Source: Rubritepida flocculans DSM 14296 (lineage in GTDB: Bacteria > Pseudomonadota > Alphaproteobacteria > Acetobacterales > Acetobacteraceae). Taken from it: a stretch of 64,000 bases of DNA. Under the pieces are notes generated by a model. That model was not told the origin of the DNA. It made no database searches and worked only from the letters and a program-made list of their open reading frames with translations. The position numbers and the translations under genes were made by a program. The stretch spans positions 229,610 through 293,609 of the forward strand of contig NZ_AUDH01000003.1 in assembly GCF_000425365.1 (NCBI RefSeq). Reading direction: 5' to 3'. Below are positions 62,035 through 64,000 of the stretch, piece by piece; within the stretch, counting starts at the first letter, position 1; each line of letters begins with the position of its first letter.

Positions 62035-63133
62035 CCTGTCGAGCCCACTCGAAATCGGTCAGCGATCGGATGCGTCCAGTCTCGGCGATGAGGCTGTTCC
62101 AGGCTGCGCAGCAGGCGTCGACGATGGCTCGTGTGCCGGGAAACAGCCGGCCAGAAAGGTAGCGGTCGCGCAGGTACTGCCAGACCTTCTCGATGGCGTT
62201 CAGCTCGGGCGAGTAGGGCGGCAGGTGCACGAGGGTGATGTTCGGCGGCACCCGCAGGTCGTTCGCGGTGTGCCCGCCGGCGTTGTCGATCAGCATGGCG
62301 GCGTGCGTGCCGGCCGGCAGTTGCGAGGCGACCTCCTCGAGCAGCAGGTTCATCGCCGCGACCGAGACGTGGGTCAGCACCAGCGCGGCACCGGTGTCGC
62401 GCGCGGGGCAGACCGCACCAAAGATGCAGGCCGACCGATAGCGCTGATCCTTGACCATCCGCGGCCGCATGCCGCGCTGGAACCAGCGGCGGACCGTGCG
62501 GCCCTTCTGGCCTACTCGTTGGACGTATACGTCCAACCGTCCTGGAACCAGACCTCGATGCGCTCGGCCTCGGGGTGGTCGGCCGCGATCTGCGCCAGCG
62601 CCGCGGCGAAGCCCTTTTTTTGAATGCCTCCTGGGCGGCACGGTCCGTCTCGGCGTGCCGCGGCCGCGGCGTCTGCCAGGACAGGCCGAGGGCGCGCATC
62701 AGCCGGCCCATCCCGGTTTCGCTGTAGGTCACGCCAAACGCTCCCGCACGATCCGGCAGAGGTCGACCAGCCGCCAGGTCGAGACGCCATCCACCTCCGG
62801 GTCCGGACCCTGCAACACGATCGCCTTCAGCGTCGCCTGCTGCCCCTCCGTCAGCCGGCAGGGGCGGCCCGCCCCCCAGTGGTCCGACAGCCCGGCCGGC
62901 CCGCCGCGGTTGTAGCGGATCACCCAGTCCCGCAGCGTCTGCCGGTCCATGCCGGCAATGCGTGCCGCGGCCTCTCGGCTCATGCCCTCCAGCGCCGCAG
63001 CGATCGCCAAGAGCCGCCGCGCCACACGCGGGTCGTCCTCGGCTTTGGCCAGCCGACGCAGCTCAACAGGCGGCACATCTTCCCGGATCATCAACGCCCG
63101 CATGGTTCGCTCCACGAAGCCACGCCCGCCCAT
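62024..63133 (-). pseudogene. IS630-family transposase, frameshifted and interrupted
   Basis: The N-terminal helix-turn-helix part (63133-62729) reads ALMIREDVPPVELRRLAKAE, REAAARIAGMDRQTLRDWVI, GPAGLSDHWGAGRPCRLTEG. It continues in a second frame (VTYSETGMGRLMRALGLSWQ, RPRHAETDRAAQEAFKK), slips at a run of seven A (62612-62618) into a third frame (GFAAALAQIAADHPEAERIE, VWFQDG), then meets a stop in a 20-bp palindrome (62518-62537). The catalytic rest (VGQKGRTVRRWFQRGMRPRM, MLIDNAGGHTANDL, PPYSPELNAIEKVWQYLRDR) follows in yet another frame to 62024. Two overlapping frames can be normal for IS630, but the palindrome removes the segment after the first catalytic Asp. Confidence 0.82.
62518..62537. 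repeat. 20-bp perfect palindrome inside the IS630 transposase
   Basis: GTTGGACGTATACGTCCAAC sits where family members read QDEARVGQKGR. It adds residues GWTYTSNE and a stop to the transposase frame. It may be a footprint of an excised element or of a palindrome-forming event. Confidence 0.7.
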
Positions 63134-63302
63134 GAATCACAGCCGCCCGCGTCGGCTCAAGCCAAAGAGTCAGCCGTTCGTGCGCTTGGTAAAAGCGTCC
63201 TCCCTCGCCTGCCTTGCGGCGGGTGGTGCTGGTCGGCTGACCTTCGCGGCTGCTGGGCGGCGCGGATGTCGGTTGTCGCCCTGACGCGCAGGGGTATGGG
63301 CG

Positions 63303-63722
63303 ATGCCGGACGGTCAGCGGGGCGAGGCGAACAGCGTGGCGCAGCGGCGGCGCCGCTGGACGACGGAGCAGAAGCTGGCGCTGGTCGAGGAGGCGATGCG
63401 TCCCGGCTCCTCGGTGGCGGGCGTCGCCGACCGCCACGGCGTGAGCCGCAGCCTGCTGTTCGCGTGGCGGCGGCAGGCGCGCGAGGGGGCGATGCCGGGC
63501 CTCGTGCGGACGGAGCCGGAGATCCCGCCCAGCCTGGCGCCGGTTCGCCTCGTCGAGGATCGGCCGCACCGGCCGCAGGCTTTCGCATCGTCACGCCCTG
63601 AACGGCCTGTGCGGCCCGGCGCGACGATCGAGGTGGTGCTGCGGAACGGCCGCGTGCTGCGGGCCTCCGAGGCGATCGCGCCGGAGGTGCTGGGGCGGCT
63701 GGCGGCGGCGCTCGACGCCTGA
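63303..63722 (+). CDS. tnpA: IS66 family accessory protein TnpA
   Basis: A 139-aa protein with an IS3/IS66-type helix-turn-helix: RRRWTTEQKLALVEEAMRPG, SSVAGVADRHGVSRSLLFAW and RRQAREGAMPGL. The second half (GATIEVVLRNGRVLRASEAI, APEVLGRLAAALDA) is the usual IS66 TnpA tail. It is needed, with TnpB and TnpC, for IS66 transposition. The stop shares a base with the tnpB ATG (TGATG). The gene appears intact. Confidence 0.9.
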   Translation: MPDGQRGEANSVAQRRRRWTTEQKLALVEEAMRPGSSVAGVADRHGVSRSLLFAWRRQAREGAMPGLVRTEPEIPPSLAPVRLVEDRPHRPQAFASSRPERPVRPGATIEVVLRNGRVLRASEAIAPEVLGRLAAALDA

Positions 63723-64000
63723 TGCTGGCACTGCATGCCGGGATGCGCGTGCACCTCGCGCTGGGCGCGACGGACATGCGCAAGGGCTTCGACGGGCTGG
63801 CGGCGCGATGTCGAGCACCTGCCCGCCGGGGGCTGCCGCTCCTGCGGCGGCGTGCTGCGCAAGCTGGGCGAGGATGTGACGGAGATCCTCGAATACCGCC
63901 CCGGCCGGTTCGAGGTGGTGCGCCACCTCCGGCCCGCATTCTCCTGCCGGAGCTGCGAGGCGATGACGCAGGCGCCGATGCCCTCGCTGCCGATCGAGCG
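63722..64000 (+). pseudogene. tnpB-tnpC deletion fusion of IS66
   Basis: tnpB starts at 63722 (MLALHAGMRVHLALGATDMR, KGFDGLAAR) and matches TnpB for about 29 residues. At about 63807 the frame becomes, after a +1 shift, the middle of TnpC: CRSCGGVLRKLGEDVTEILE, YRPGRFEVVRHLRPAFSC, RSCEAMTQAPMPSLPIER, the zinc-binding segment with two CxxC pairs. The rest of tnpB (~85 codons) and the start of tnpC are missing, so a deletion of roughly 0.5-0.8 kb is inferred. The tnpC part runs off the window at 64000. Confidence 0.85.

Larger units (their letters stand above)
62011..63140 (-). mobile_element. IS630-family insertion sequence, decayed
   Basis: A minus-strand IS630-type transposase in several frames fills this stretch. 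The left limit follows a TA dinucleotide (62010-62011) at the point where IS5 similarity stops, as expected for IS630 insertion at TA. The right limit is uncertain; it may lie at CATGAATCAC (63131-63140), just outside the start of the transposase frame. I could not find a matching terminal repeat at the left end. Confidence 0.6.
63189..64000 (+). mobile_element. IS66-family insertion sequence, internally deleted, runs out of the window
   Basis: Contains a complete tnpA, the first ~29 codons of tnpB, and the middle of tnpC, which continues past the right edge. The left limit is a guess from GTAAAAGCGTCC at 63189, similar to IS66-type ends that begin GTAAGCG. The right end is not in the window. 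The 63141-63188 stretch between it and the IS630 remnant shows nothing identifiable. Confidence 0.7.

Overview
The window is about 73-75% G+C by eye, with GC-rich third codon positions, many GTGA/ATGA-coupled genes and alphaproteobacterial gene content: a secG-pyrG pair, an HslV with a short leader before the Thr-Thr start, Bug-type solute receptors, an ELM1-family protein, and the badHI-aliBA gene set known from Rhodopseudomonas. I infer a Roseomonas-like member of the Acetobacteraceae. This is inference; no rRNA or tRNA gene is present to confirm it.

Layout. Positions 1-3739 hold the C-terminal part of a BcsC-like cellulose export protein. secG and pyrG follow on the minus strand, then an aldehyde dehydrogenase coupled to a cytosine-deaminase-like amidohydrolase. 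At 8.6-13.5 kb lies a cyclohexanecarboxylate catabolic cluster: a divergent MarR regulator (badR-like), then badH, badI, aliB and aliA. At 13.5-25 kb there are a class III aminotransferase, a DMSO-reductase-family molybdoenzyme coupled to a Tat-exported PhoX-like protein, a Bug receptor remnant, an orphan xanthine-dehydrogenase-type large subunit, two coupled acyl-CoA dehydrogenases, a small secreted protein and a crotonase.

At 25-38 kb there is a mosaic of single metabolic genes (SDR, LigI-like amidohydrolase, DUF169, PEP-mutase/isocitrate lyase family, N-formylglutamate amidohydrolase, host-attachment protein, tartrate dehydrogenase, msrQ, ELM1), pyrE, a ParD/ParE-like toxin-antitoxin pair, and a dipeptide-type ABC importer without ATPase genes. 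Three copies of a modular, hairpin-rich repeat (24975-25136, 32340-32524, 38129-38321) are scattered here. Their stems differ in sequence but keep pairing, which makes this repeat my strongest candidate for an undescribed element.

At 38-57 kb come glnE, a giant AsmA-like protein, a second orphan XDH-type subunit with Gln at the usual catalytic Glu position, and a peptide-ligase island (two transglutaminase-like proteins, a DUF2126 domain, and a circularly permuted ATP-grasp/alpha-E fusion) with a PLP enzyme in its middle, directly followed by hslV-hslU. At 57-61 kb are a flavoprotein, an intact Bug receptor and an RTX calcium-binding protein. The window ends in a graveyard of decayed insertion sequences: an IS5-type piece, an IS630-type piece interrupted by a 20-bp palindrome, and an IS66-type element whose tnpB is fused by deletion to the middle of tnpC.
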